Assembly (NCBI RefSeq): GCF_025717005.1
Contig: NZ_JAOVZU010000007.1
Coordinates: 1-64,000 of the forward strand
Direction of reading: 5' to 3'
DNA: 64,000 bases
DNA from: Actinotalea endophytica
Lineage (GTDB): Bacteria; Actinomycetota; Actinomycetes; Actinomycetales; Cellulomonadaceae
Shown: in pieces, positions 24,675 to 33,900 of the stretch
Layout of the letters: each line of letters starts with the position of its first letter
Position numbering within the stretch: position 1 is the first letter of the stretch
Made by a program: the position numbers and the translations under genes
Notes under the pieces: model-generated
What the model saw: only the letters and a program-made list of their open reading frames with translations
Database searches by the model: none
Told to the model about the DNA's origin: nothing

Positions 24675-25160
24675 TCAGCCGGCCGGCCACTGCTCGGGCA
24701 GCGTGCCGTCGTCGGCAGGCGGGACGACCCCCTGGTAGGGCGTGATCGTGCGCCACGCCGCCGCGTCGGCGTCCCAGTGGAGGACGAGGATCAGCGGACC
24801 CGCGGCGTCCAGCGGGTCACCGTCGGGGTAGGGGCCCTCGCCCGTGCAGGTCTCGGGCGCTGAGACGACCTCGAGCGAGTCTCCGGCCGTCACCTCGGAA
24901 CCCTTGAGCACGTCGACGACGTCGACGGAGTGGACCTCTGCGGCGACGCCGAAGAGCGCGACGGTCCCGGTCGACGCGGCGGGCCCCGTGGTGCGCACCA
25001 CCAGTCCGGCATCCGCCTCGGCGTCAGCGGGACTCTCGTACATGACCCAGTCGACGCACGTCGCGCCCTGCGTCCCCAGTGCGGCGCAGCCCGCTGTCGC
25101 GGCGACGACCAGGGTGACGGGAAGCGCGACGAGCCCCACGACCCGGATCCGTCTCACCAT
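24675..25160 (-). CDS. Predicted lipoprotein
   Basis: This 161-residue protein has a lipoprotein signal with Cys25 (VVAATAGC; Thr at -3 is slightly off consensus). The mature domain is mainly beta, with the pattern VHSVDVVDVLKGSEVTAGDSLEVVSAPETC, then DPLDAAGPLILVLHWDADAAAWRTITPYQGVVPPADDG. This 'VLKG...GDPL...P.QG' layout recurs in actinobacterial lipoproteins without known function. The ATG at 25160 follows AAGAGACCG. It is divergent from the secreted protein gene at 25384. Confidence 0.78.
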   Translation of the reverse strand: MVRRIRVVGLVALPVTLVVAATAGCAALGTQGATCVDWVMYESPADAEADAGLVVRTTGPAASTGTVALFGVAAEVHSVDVVDVLKGSEVTAGDSLEVVSAPETCTGEGPYPDGDPLDAAGPLILVLHWDADAAAWRTITPYQGVVPPADDGTLPEQWPAG

Positions 25161-25383
25161 CGGTCTCTTCTCACCATTGGTCGGTTCGCACCGCCGGCAC
25201 CTGCTCACCCTCCGACCGCGGTGCCCTCAGCATGGGCGTCCCCGGACGCCGGTTCCCACCGCACTCGAGGCTCCCGGCTCTCTCGTGTCGGCAACCGTCG
25301 GAACCTTGCACACCGCGAGCTCCGAACCCCCGCCCGGGCACCCGGCCCGCGAGTACGTTGGCAAAGGTCGAAAGGGGCACGCG

Positions 25384-26226
25384 ATGAGACTCGTGCGCGA
25401 CCAGCAAGCCCCGGCCAGGAGGCGACGGAGCCTCACCCGGCGGGGAACGACACTCTCGGCGATCGGCCTGATGCTCGGGGCCCTCGCGCTCGGCCTCGCG
25501 GGCCCGGCCGGCGCCGCACCCGCCCCGCCCGCGGCCGCGGCCACGTCGGCCTTCCCGACCACGACGGCGGACTGCCGGCACGGCGGCTGGGCGGAGTACA
25601 CCGGCATCGACTTCCGCAACCAGGGCCAGTGCATCTCCTGGGTGCAGCACACGATCGTGCACGAGGACTGCCTGCCCGGCGCGCTCGCCGACTTCGCGGA
25701 GACCGGCCCCACGTACGCCGCGCAGCTCGGCATCCCGCTCGGCGAGTTCCTCGCCGCGGTGTGCCACGGTCAGGACTTCCCGGTCAGCAACGCCTGGTAC
25801 GTCGTGGACGACCCGGCCGGGACGGACCTGCTGAGCCTCGCCTCGGGCAACACGACGGCGTTCGTCACGCAGCCGGACCACATCTACTGGATCCAGGTGC
25901 AGGGCGCCTGGTTCAACGGCACGGTGCGCCAGGCCGACGCGAGCTACATCTCCGACGACGGCTGGACGACCTGGGCCGACGGCCCCGCGTTCAACTCGCT
26001 GAACCTCGAGACCCAGGTCGACGACCAGTTCGTCGACTGGGGCCCGTACACCGCGACGCACCACTACAGCTACTGGATCATGGGCGACGGCACCCCGATC
26101 AACCTGCGCGTCTTCGACGGCGAACCGACCACCGGCACCCCGAACCCCACCTGGTACGAGGACAACGGCGGTCCGGTCGCGGGCCACGCGATGCCGGCGA
26201 TCGTCTTCGAGTACGCGCTGCCGTAG
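25384..26226 (+). CDS. Secreted protein of unknown function
   Basis: This 280-residue protein starts at ATG 25384 after AAAGGGGC. The N-terminus is basic with a TRRGTTLSAIG segment before a long hydrophobic run (LMLGALALGLAGPAGAA). It could use Tat or Sec, with cleavage near residue 45. The mature part is acidic and aromatic-rich with four Cys (DCRH, QCISW, EDCLPG, VCHGQD) that may form two disulfides, followed by a beta-rich region (DHIYWIQVQGAWFNGTV, HHYSYWIMGDGTPINLRVF). I do not recognise the family. An SDR gene starts 28 bases downstream. Confidence 0.72.
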   Translation: MRLVRDQQAPARRRRSLTRRGTTLSAIGLMLGALALGLAGPAGAAPAPPAAAATSAFPTTTADCRHGGWAEYTGIDFRNQGQCISWVQHTIVHEDCLPGALADFAETGPTYAAQLGIPLGEFLAAVCHGQDFPVSNAWYVVDDPAGTDLLSLASGNTTAFVTQPDHIYWIQVQGAWFNGTVRQADASYISDDGWTTWADGPAFNSLNLETQVDDQFVDWGPYTATHHYSYWIMGDGTPINLRVFDGEPTTGTPNPTWYEDNGGPVAGHAMPAIVFEYALP

Positions 26227-26254
26227 TCACACCCGAACCACGGAAGGGAACGGA

Positions 26255-26929
26255 ATGTCCACCATCGCGATCATCGGTGCAGGCCCGGGTCTCGGAGCGG
26301 CGGTCGCCCGCCGGTTCGGAGCCGAGGGCTTCTCGATCGCGCTGATCTCCCGGGACCAGGCGAAGCTCGACGGCCTCGCGGCGCAGCTCCAGGACGGCGG
26401 CGTGACCGCCCGGGGCTTCGCGGCCGACGTGCGCGACCCTGCCTCGCTCGAGGCCGCGCTCGCACGCGCGGCGGACGAGCTCGGCCCGATCACGGCGCTG
26501 CAGTACAGCCCGCTGCCGTCGCGTGACTACCTCAAGCCCGTGCTCGACCTCACGCCCGAGCTGGCGCTCGAGGCCCTGCGCTTCTCGGCCCTGGGGCTGA
26601 TCCACGCGGTGCGGACGGTGCTCCCCGCGATGCGGGCCGCCGGCGACGGCTCGATCATCCTGATCAACGGCGGCACGTCGGTGAAGGCCCGGCACGGCTT
26701 CGCGGGCACGTCGGTCGCCTTCCCCGCCGAGAGCGCGTACGGCGAGATGTTGCACGACACCCTCGCCGACGAGGGCGTCCGGGTGGTCCAGCTGGTGATC
26801 CCGGGCGGCATCCCCAAGCTCCAGCTCGAGAACGGCATCGATGACGTCGCGCAGCGCATCTGGGAGATCCAGTCAGCGCCCGGCCCGTTCCGCACGATGC
26901 TGATCCCCCTGGAGGAGGGGCGCGAGTAG
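26255..26929 (+). CDS. SDR-family protein lacking the usual catalytic motif
   Basis: This is a 224-residue short-chain-dehydrogenase-fold protein with the cofactor loop GAGPGLGAAVARRFG at the N-terminus and strand AADVRDP. The region that should hold Tyr-x-x-x-Lys reads FPAESAYGEMLH, so a Tyr is present but the Lys four residues later is not. The NNAG motif is replaced by LQYSPLPSRD. It may bind NADP without standard chemistry or use another residue. The start is ATG 26255 behind GAAGGGAACGGA. A strong hairpin follows the stop. Confidence 0.85.
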   Translation: MSTIAIIGAGPGLGAAVARRFGAEGFSIALISRDQAKLDGLAAQLQDGGVTARGFAADVRDPASLEAALARAADELGPITALQYSPLPSRDYLKPVLDLTPELALEALRFSALGLIHAVRTVLPAMRAAGDGSIILINGGTSVKARHGFAGTSVAFPAESAYGEMLHDTLADEGVRVVQLVIPGGIPKLQLENGIDDVAQRIWEIQSAPGPFRTMLIPLEEGRE

Positions 26930-26975
26930 CGCCCGGCTGCCGAGGGACGCGCGGAGGCGGCGCCGAGCCGGGCGC
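26929..26975. terminator. Strong hairpin between convergent genes
   Basis: GCGCCCGGCT (26929-26938) pairs perfectly with AGCCGGGCGC (26966-26975), a 10-bp stem that starts at the last base of the SDR stop codon. The convergent MFS gene ends at 26987, so it may serve both directions. Confidence 0.6.
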
Positions 26976-26986
26976 GAGCGGGCCGG

Positions 26987-28396
26987 CTACCCGGCCTGCT
27001 CGACCTGCCGTGGTTCGGGACCGATCCTGACGGCGGCCAGCACCGCGCCGGCCGCCGCCAGGACGGCCGCGAGCACCATCGCGGTGCCGAACCCCGCCGC
27101 GAGGGCCACCGGGTCCTCCAGGCCGTCGCCACCCAGCCCGGCCGCCCCGGGCAGCGCCGCGACCACGAGCAGCGAGGCGAGGCGCGCGGTCGCGTTGTTG
27201 ATCCCGGACGCCACGCCCGAGTGGCGCTCCGACACCGACGCCAGCGCCGTCGACGTCACCGGCGTGACGGTGACGCCGAGCCCGAGCCCGAACACCAGGA
27301 CGCCCGGGAGGACGCCGCCGGCCGGCGAGCTCTGCGGCGTCAGCCGGGACAGCAGCAGCGTGCCGGCCGCGACCAGTGACGGGCCGACCACCAACGGCAG
27401 GCGCGGGCCCCACCGCTCGGAGACCGTGCCCATCGTCGGCGAGAGCACCAGCACGGCGAGCGTGACCGGCACCGTCAGCGCCCCGGCCACGAGCGCCGAG
27501 CAGCCGAGCACGACCTGCAGGTAGACGACGAGCAGGAACATCACGCCGCCGAGCGCGCCGTAGACCGCGAACGTGATGAGGTTCGCGGCGGTGAACCGCC
27601 GCACCCGGAACAACGCCATCGGCAGCATCGGGCTGGCCGCGCGGTGCTCGCGGACCACGAAGGCGCCGAGCGCGACCACCGCCGCCGCGCCCGCGGCGAG
27701 GGCGACCGCGGTCTGCCCGGCGCCCGCCGCGATCACCGCGTAGGTCAGCCCGCCGAGTCCGACGACGGTGAGCAGCGCGCCCGGCACGTCCAGCCCGGAC
27801 GCCGCGTCGGGATCACGTGACTCCGGCACGTGCCGGGCCGCGACCAGCAGGACCGCGGCTCCGATCGGCACGTTGAGCGCGAACACCCAGCGCCAGGACC
27901 CCGCGTCGACCAGCACGCCACCCACGAGGGGCCCGGCCGCCGCACCGACACCGGACAACCCGGCCCACGCCCCGATCGCCCGCGAGCGGTCGCTGCGCCG
28001 GAACGAGGACTCGATGATCGCCAGGCTGCCCGGGGTGACCAGCGCCGCCCCGACCCCCTGCAGGAGCCGGGCCGCGACCAGCACCGGCACCGTCGGCGCG
28101 AGCGCGCACCCGACCGACGCGAGCGTGAACCACGCGGTCCCGATCATGAACACCCGTCGGCGGCCGAACCGGTCCGCGTAGGCGCCGCCGACCAGGATGA
28201 ACGACGACAGGGTCAGCAGGTAGCCGGTGAGCACCCACTGCAGGCCGGCGGTCCGCGCGCCGAGGTCCTCCCCGATCGCCGGCAGCGCGACGTTGACCAC
28301 GGTCGCGTCCAGGAAGCCCAGCGCAGACCCCAGCACGGTGACGGCGATCACCCACCGCCCCGCGCTCGACCGGTAGACGAGCTCGCTCACGGCCAT
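26987..28396 (-). CDS. DHA2-family MFS drug transporter
   Basis: This 469-residue transporter has 14 predicted helices. It has the helix-1 motif LGFLDATVVNVALPAIGEDLG, the motif-A loop GGAYADRFGRRRVFMIG, and the antiporter motif C region (AGLSGVGAAAGPLVGGVLVD). Such proteins expel drugs or dyes using the proton gradient. I chose ATG 28396 (MAVSELVYRSS) over upstream frames. A CRP/GlxR-type palindrome ends eight bases before this ATG, a position that would block expression when occupied. No TetR/MarR regulator is adjacent. Confidence 0.92.
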   Translation of the reverse strand: MAVSELVYRSSAGRWVIAVTVLGSALGFLDATVVNVALPAIGEDLGARTAGLQWVLTGYLLTLSSFILVGGAYADRFGRRRVFMIGTAWFTLASVGCALAPTVPVLVAARLLQGVGAALVTPGSLAIIESSFRRSDRSRAIGAWAGLSGVGAAAGPLVGGVLVDAGSWRWVFALNVPIGAAVLLVAARHVPESRDPDAASGLDVPGALLTVVGLGGLTYAVIAAGAGQTAVALAAGAAAVVALGAFVVREHRAASPMLPMALFRVRRFTAANLITFAVYGALGGVMFLLVVYLQVVLGCSALVAGALTVPVTLAVLVLSPTMGTVSERWGPRLPLVVGPSLVAAGTLLLSRLTPQSSPAGGVLPGVLVFGLGLGVTVTPVTSTALASVSERHSGVASGINNATARLASLLVVAALPGAAGLGGDGLEDPVALAAGFGTAMVLAAVLAAAGAVLAAVRIGPEPRQVEQAG

Positions 28397-28404
28397 CCCA
28401 GCCT

Positions 28405-28420
28405 TGTGACGTAGATCACA
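28405..28420. promoter_or_regulatory. CRP/GlxR-type site between MFS and VOC genes
   Basis: TGTGACGTAGATCACA fits TGTGA-N6-TCACA exactly. It sits 8 bases upstream of the MFS start and about 60 upstream of the VOC start, so it could repress one and activate the other. Confidence 0.65.
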
Positions 28421-28480
28421 CGGAGCGTACCGTGACAAAACCGGCCGGGCGATGGCCGTCCGGCCGCAGAGGAGGCAGTG

Positions 28481-28873
28481 ATGCTCGCGGATCACGACGC
28501 CATGGCAACTCTGGCGGTCAAGGACCTGGATGCGGCACGCAAGTACTACGAGGACGTCCTGGGGTTCAAGCCGGTCGGTGACTCGCCCGGCGGCGTCCTC
28601 TACACCGCCGGCAGCACGAGCTTCCTGGTGTACGCGTCCGAGTTCGCCGGGACCAGCCGCTCCACCGCGATCTCGTTCGAGATCCCCGACGCCGCCTTCG
28701 ACTCCGAGGCCGCCGACCTGCGCTCGCGCGGGGTGAGCTTCGACGAGTTCGAGATGGAAGGGATCGAGTGGAACGACGGCGTCGCGAGCATGGGCGACGG
28801 GCGTGCCGCCTGGTTCACCGACCCGGACGGGAACATCCTCAACATCCAGGCGTCGGTCGGCCGGCCCGCCTGA
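28481..28873 (+). CDS. VOC-family (glyoxalase/bleomycin-resistance-like) protein
   Basis: This 130-residue protein has two beta-alpha-beta-beta-beta units: ATLAVKDLDAARKYYEDVLGFKPV, then AWFTDPDGNILNIQAS. The closing 'DPDGN' motif is typical. The metal site is not clear, since the expected N-terminal His is missing. The ATG at 28481 is favoured by GGAGG at 28471-28475. It is divergent from the MFS drug transporter and might be a resistance partner, but that is inference. Confidence 0.88.
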   Translation: MLADHDAMATLAVKDLDAARKYYEDVLGFKPVGDSPGGVLYTAGSTSFLVYASEFAGTSRSTAISFEIPDAAFDSEAADLRSRGVSFDEFEMEGIEWNDGVASMGDGRAAWFTDPDGNILNIQASVGRPA

Positions 28874-28888
28874 GGCCGCGGCGCCGTC

Positions 28889-28906
28889 CCTGCGTAGTCG
28901 CTACCG
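28889..28906 (+). promoter_or_regulatory. Motif shared by AAA+ and DUF4157 gene leaders, copy 1
   Basis: CCTGCGTAGTCGCTACCG here and CCTGGGTAGCGGCTACCG at 30884-30901 differ at three positions. Copy 1 ends 54 bases before the AAA+ start. It may be a shared operator or an alternative-sigma promoter element. Confidence 0.45.
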
Positions 28907-28960
28907 GTATTCCGGCCCCGCCCTCGACGGTCCGCTCACCGGAGCGCGAGAGTACGGCCC

Positions 28961-30892
28961 ATGACCATCTCCGCCCCCACGGAGTCGTCGGCGGTCCTCC
29001 TCGCGCTGCGCGTCGCCGTCGATCGACGCGGCGCGTGGTCGGAGCGCGACCGGGCGCTCGCCGCGCTGGACGTCCTGGTGCTCGACGACCCCGTCGCACC
29101 GGCCGTCGAGCACCTCGGCGCGGTCGCCGAGGTCTTCGGCCTCGGGCAGCTCGACGAGCGGGTCCTGCTCACGGCCCTGCTCGCCGAGCTGCACCCGGCA
29201 GCCCACCTGTTGTGCGGGCTGTTGTCCGGCGACTCCGTGCCGGCGCGCCCCACCGTGGCCCTGGCCCTCGAGCTGGCCGGCGCGTCGGTGGTCGACGCCG
29301 CCGCGCGGGACCGCGTCGGACCGGACGGGCCGCTGGCCCGCCTGGGGCTGATCGCGCTCGACGGCGACGACGTGCTCCTGGCCCGGCGGCTGCGGCTGCC
29401 GGACCGGGTGGTCGCCCGGCTCCTGGGCTCGCCCCGGCTCGCGCCCGAGGTCGCGAGCGTCCTGGTCGATGCGAACCCGGTCGACCTCGACGGCTATCGG
29501 GACGTCGCCGCGGCGCTGACCGCGGGAGAGCCTCTGGTCTGGGTGCACTCCCCGGTCGGCGCGGCCGGCACCGCGCTCGCGGTCGCGGCCTGCCGCGACG
29601 TGGACGTCACCTGCCTGGTGGCGGACCTCGAACGCCTGCCGGCGGCCGGCGGCCCCGCGCCCGACCCGGCGCAGGTCCACCGCACCGTGCGCGCGCTCGT
29701 GCTCGAGGCCGGGCTCGGCGGGAGCGTGCTCGTCCTCGCGGGCGCGCACCTGGCCGCTGACCAGCTGGGCGAGCTCGACTCGGCCGTACCGGTGGTCGCG
29801 GTCGGCCGGACCGGCTGGGACCCGCGATGGTCGGCACAGCTGCCCCCCGAGGTCACCGCCGCCCGGCTCAGCCAGGACGAGCGCGCCGCCGAGTGGCACC
29901 GCGTGGTGGGCCGCGACGCGACGACCCGCGACGTGCTCACCCTGCGGATGACACCGGAGGAGATCACCGCGGTCGGGCGACGGGCCGAGGCCGACGCCGT
30001 CCGGGCCGGCCGCGCGGCCACCTCCGACGACGTGCGCCTGGCCGCACGGCGCCTCAGCAGCACTCGCGACCCTCGGCTGCGCACCTCCGGCAGCCAGGCG
30101 ACCCTCGACGACCTCGTCCTGCCCACCCACACGCGTCGCGAGGTGGAGCGCCTGATCGGGTGGGCCCGGGACCGGGACGAGGTGATGGCCCTCGGCGACC
30201 TGCAGGGCAAGGGCGGCAAGGGCACCGGCATCACCGCCCTGTTCTCCGGCAGCCCCGGCACCGGCAAGACGCTCGCGGCCCACGTGGTGGCCGACTCGCT
30301 CGGACTGGACCTGTTCCGGGTGGACCTGTCGAGCGTCGTCGACAAGTACATCGGGGAGACCGAGAAGAACCTCGAACGGGTCTTCACGCAGGCCGAGGCG
30401 CTCAACGCGGTGCTGTTCTTCGACGAGGCGGACGCACTGTTCGGCAGCCGCTCGTCGGTGAGCGACGCGCGGGACCGCTACGCGAACCAGGAGGTGTCCT
30501 ACCTGCTGCAACGCATGGAGGCGTCGGAGGGCATCACGGTGCTCGCGACCAACCTGCGCGGCAACCTCGACCCGGCCTTCGCCCGGCGCCTGCACTTCAT
30601 GGTGCACTTCCCGGACCCGGACGAGCCCACCCGCCGGCTGCTGTGGCAGCACCACCTCGCCCAGCTGCCCGGCACCGACCCGGACGACCCGGTCGACGTG
30701 CCGTTCCTCGCCGGGACGCTGGACGTGGCCGGCGGTGACATCCGGAACATCGTGCTCGCGGCCGCGTACGACGCGGTGGCCGAGCACCGGCAGGTCGGGA
30801 TGCGCGACCTGCGCGCGGCGACCGTGCGCGAGCTGACCAAGCTCGGGCGGCGCGCAGGCGACGCCCGCTGGTCGGGCGACCAACCTGGGTAG
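28961..30892 (+). CDS. AAA+ ATPase of the contractile-injection/DUF4157-associated type
   Basis: This is a 643-residue protein. The N-terminal 330 residues form a degenerate domain (ALAALDVLVLDD, VWVHSPVGAAGTALAVAACRDVDV) that looks like a decayed NTPase repeat. The C-terminal half is a typical AAA+ module: Walker A GSPGTGKT at 430-437, Walker B FFDEADALFG with D488/E489, sensor-like VLATNLRGNLDPAFARRL with arginine finger candidates, and a C-terminal lid. This 'DEADALFG' group commonly accompanies extracellular contractile injection systems, where it is thought to remodel or load the particle. It is followed by the DUF4157 gene, 90 bases on. Confidence 0.9.
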   Translation: MTISAPTESSAVLLALRVAVDRRGAWSERDRALAALDVLVLDDPVAPAVEHLGAVAEVFGLGQLDERVLLTALLAELHPAAHLLCGLLSGDSVPARPTVALALELAGASVVDAAARDRVGPDGPLARLGLIALDGDDVLLARRLRLPDRVVARLLGSPRLAPEVASVLVDANPVDLDGYRDVAAALTAGEPLVWVHSPVGAAGTALAVAACRDVDVTCLVADLERLPAAGGPAPDPAQVHRTVRALVLEAGLGGSVLVLAGAHLAADQLGELDSAVPVVAVGRTGWDPRWSAQLPPEVTAARLSQDERAAEWHRVVGRDATTRDVLTLRMTPEEITAVGRRAEADAVRAGRAATSDDVRLAARRLSSTRDPRLRTSGSQATLDDLVLPTHTRREVERLIGWARDRDEVMALGDLQGKGGKGTGITALFSGSPGTGKTLAAHVVADSLGLDLFRVDLSSVVDKYIGETEKNLERVFTQAEALNAVLFFDEADALFGSRSSVSDARDRYANQEVSYLLQRMEASEGITVLATNLRGNLDPAFARRLHFMVHFPDPDEPTRRLLWQHHLAQLPGTDPDDPVDVPFLAGTLDVAGGDIRNIVLAAAYDAVAEHRQVGMRDLRAATVRELTKLGRRAGDARWSGDQPG

Positions 30893-30901
30893 CGGCTACC
30901 G
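30884..30901 (+). promoter_or_regulatory. Motif shared by AAA+ and DUF4157 gene leaders, copy 2
   Basis: CCTGGGTAGCGGCTACCG overlaps the AAA+ stop codon and contains the perfect palindrome GGTAGC-G-GCTACC (30888-30900). It ends 81 bases before the DUF4157 GTG. See copy 1 at 28889. Confidence 0.45.
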
Positions 30902-30982
30902 ATGCTCACCCGCCCGGCTCCCGACACCCTGGTCGGGTGGCGGGCAGCACGCCCGGCCCTGCCCTGACGCACGGAGGTCGTC

Positions 30983-33900
30983 GTGAGCCGTCACCGCACG
31001 AGGGTGCCCGTCCCTGCGCTCGCGCAGCACGAGACGGCGCCCGAGTCCGGCGAACCCGCGCCGACCGACGCCGGCCCGGCCTCGCCGGTCCCGATCGCCG
31101 GGCTCACCGTCGGTCACGCCGACGACCCCGCCGAGCACGCAGCAGACCGGATGGCGGACCAGGCCCTCGCGCGACTGCGCCGCACGCACGACCGCGGGCA
31201 CGGGGACACGACCGCGGAGGGGCGCACCCACGCGCACGACGACGCGTCCATCGGTGACCTGCGCCGCTCGACCGCGCCGACGCCTGAGGCGACCATCGGC
31301 CCGGAGGGCGGCGAGCTCGACGCGGACGGTGCGCGCCGGATCGAGGCGGCCCGCGGCGGCGGAGCACCGCTGCCCGGTGCCGTCCGGCGCCGCATGGAGA
31401 CCGGGTTCGGCGCGAACCTCGGGCACGTGCGCGTGCACGACGGTCCGGCCGCCGGACGACTCAGCGCATCGATGGGCGCCGAGGCGTTCACCACGGGTCG
31501 CGACATCTTCTTCGGCGCGGGCAGGTACGAGCCGGGGACGCCGGGCGGCGACCAGGTCCTCGCGCACGAGATCGCGCACGTGCTCGCCGAGCCGGGCAGC
31601 ATCCGTCGGCTGACCCGGCCGTTCAAGAAGAAGACCCCCCAGGAACAGGCAGCGAACGCCGCCAAGGCCGCGCAGAAGCAGCAGGCGAAGGACGCCAAGA
31701 CCGCGCAGAAGCAGCAGAAGAAGGACGCGAAGGCAGCCGAGAAGCAGCAGAAGAAGGCTGCCAAGGCCGCGCAGAAGCAGCAGGAGAAGCAGAAGGCCGC
31801 CCGGGTCAAGCAGAGCAAGACGACCGAGAAGGCTGAGCTCAAGGGCCTCAAGGAGTCCCGCAAGGCGGGCGAGGCCGGCCGGGCCGCGCTCACCGCGGAC
31901 GTGTACGACACGGCCAACGACGCCCAGCAGGTCGTGGCCGGCAAGGTCAACGCCGCCGGCCACGTGCCGATGGCGCAGTCGGGCCCCCAGCAGCGCGCCG
32001 CCTCGCTGAACTCGGAGTTCGAGCAGGCGCTCCAGCGCGAGCGGGCCGTCTTCGACGACATGACGGCCAACAACGTCGGCAGCAGCGACACAGAACGCGC
32101 CGAGCTCGCCTACCACCAGGTCTGGTACACCGAGTTCCCCCAGCTCACCCCCGTCCGCCCGCCGCGCGAGACCGCGGCCGAGCGGCTGGTGATCCAGGTC
32201 CGCCACGCGCGCGCCGAGGCCGACGCCGACGCCTCGGCGAAGGAGGTCGACGAGGCCACCCTCAAGGTGAGGATGCTGCCGTCCGCGGTCGAGCAGGCCT
32301 ACGAGCGGATGGTCACCCACCGCAACGACCTGATGGAGAAGGACCCCACCGGCTCGGAGGCGCTCGCCCAGGACGACGCGTGGGAGGCGGTCCGCCAGGG
32401 CATGTCGCCCAAGGAGCTGGCCGGCTTCCCACCACGCGACAGCCCGCTGGACATGGCCGCCTGGAAGCAGGCCGAGGACCGCGTCGAGGCCCGCGACAAG
32501 CAGAAGGCTCGGGACGCCGCGACGATCGAGGCGAACCTGGCGCTGCTGCCCGAGACGCAGCGGATCGGCCCCCAGCTCCCCGGGCGCGGTACCGGCACCA
32601 CCGAGAAGGCCGAGAAGGTCGAGGACGTGGGCAAGAAGCTCGATCTCGGCAAGACCGGGGTCAACGCCGTGGGCGGCGGGATCGCCGGCTTCGTCGGGAA
32701 GGGTCAGGACAAGGACCTCAGGGACGCCCAGGGCGTCACCAAGGAGAAGGAGTTCACCACCTACCTGCCGGGGGCCGTCGACCAGGGGATCGGCGAGGCC
32801 GTCCGCCAGGGCAAGCGCGCGGACAAGCAGATCGCGACGGGGCAGCGGGAGTACGTCCCGCAGACCCTGCCCACGTCCGACGCCACCAAGGCGAAGGAGG
32901 GCATCGGCCAGGTCACCGGCATCCTCTCCAGCCTCATGTCCGCGGTGACGTCCGGCTTCCAGATGGTCGACGCGATCGAGAAGTCCTGGGACTCCAAGGA
33001 CCCGTACGAGGCGCTCCGGGCGACCAAGGCCGGCGCGACCGGCCTCAACGGCCTCGTCGGTGCGGCGAAGGAGTCGGCGAACCTCGCCAAGCTCATCGAC
33101 AGCAGCGTCGCCGACGGCGTGAAGGCGGTGGTCCCCGGGCTCGACATCGCGTCCTCGGCGCTCGGGATGGTCAGCGGCATCACCGAGGTGGCCGCCGCAG
33201 GCATGCGCCAGCGCGAGACCGACCTGACCATGTTCGAGGCCCGTGCCGGGTCGACCGACAAGGTCAACGTCATGGTCTACCCGCTGATGAAGGTCTCGCA
33301 GGTCTACACCAAGCACCTCGAGCAGAAGTGCTGGTCGCTGGGCGTGACGATCCTCAACTTCAGCGCCTCGGTCGCCCAGGTCGCCTCCGCGGGCGGGTTC
33401 GGGATCCCGGCGGCGATCAAGGCCGCCACGGCCGTGATCGACAACCTGCACAAGATCGCGCACTACATCGCGAGCAAGGTGCTCAACGCCATGGCCAAGA
33501 CGGCGGAGAAGGAGTCGGCGGTGATGCACCTCGAGGGCGGCGCCGAGGACGAGCTGCGCCGGCACCCGAAGATGGCCGTCGACGGCATCATCCTGAAGGC
33601 GGCCGCGGGCGACCCGACGGCCCTGCTGTTCCTGTCGAGCTACCGGATCGACGGCAAGCCGATCACCGCCGACTACGTGAAGCGGATCAAGCCGAAGCCC
33701 GTGAAGCCCTTCGACCCGACGGCGAAGAAGACCACCGACACCGAACCCGAGCAGACCAGCGACGACGCCCTCCTGCTGAAGATCCGCGACGTGGTGCTCA
33801 AGGGCATGGACACCAACGCGGACCCGCAGTCGGTGTTCGAGGACCTGAAGAAGAAGGCAGGACCGGTCACCGACAAGCTGAGCGACGCCAAGGGCGCCTG

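Noticed and set aside
26255-26929. Active classical SDR enzyme
   Set aside because: The Lys of the YxxxK pair is missing, so standard catalysis is not claimed.
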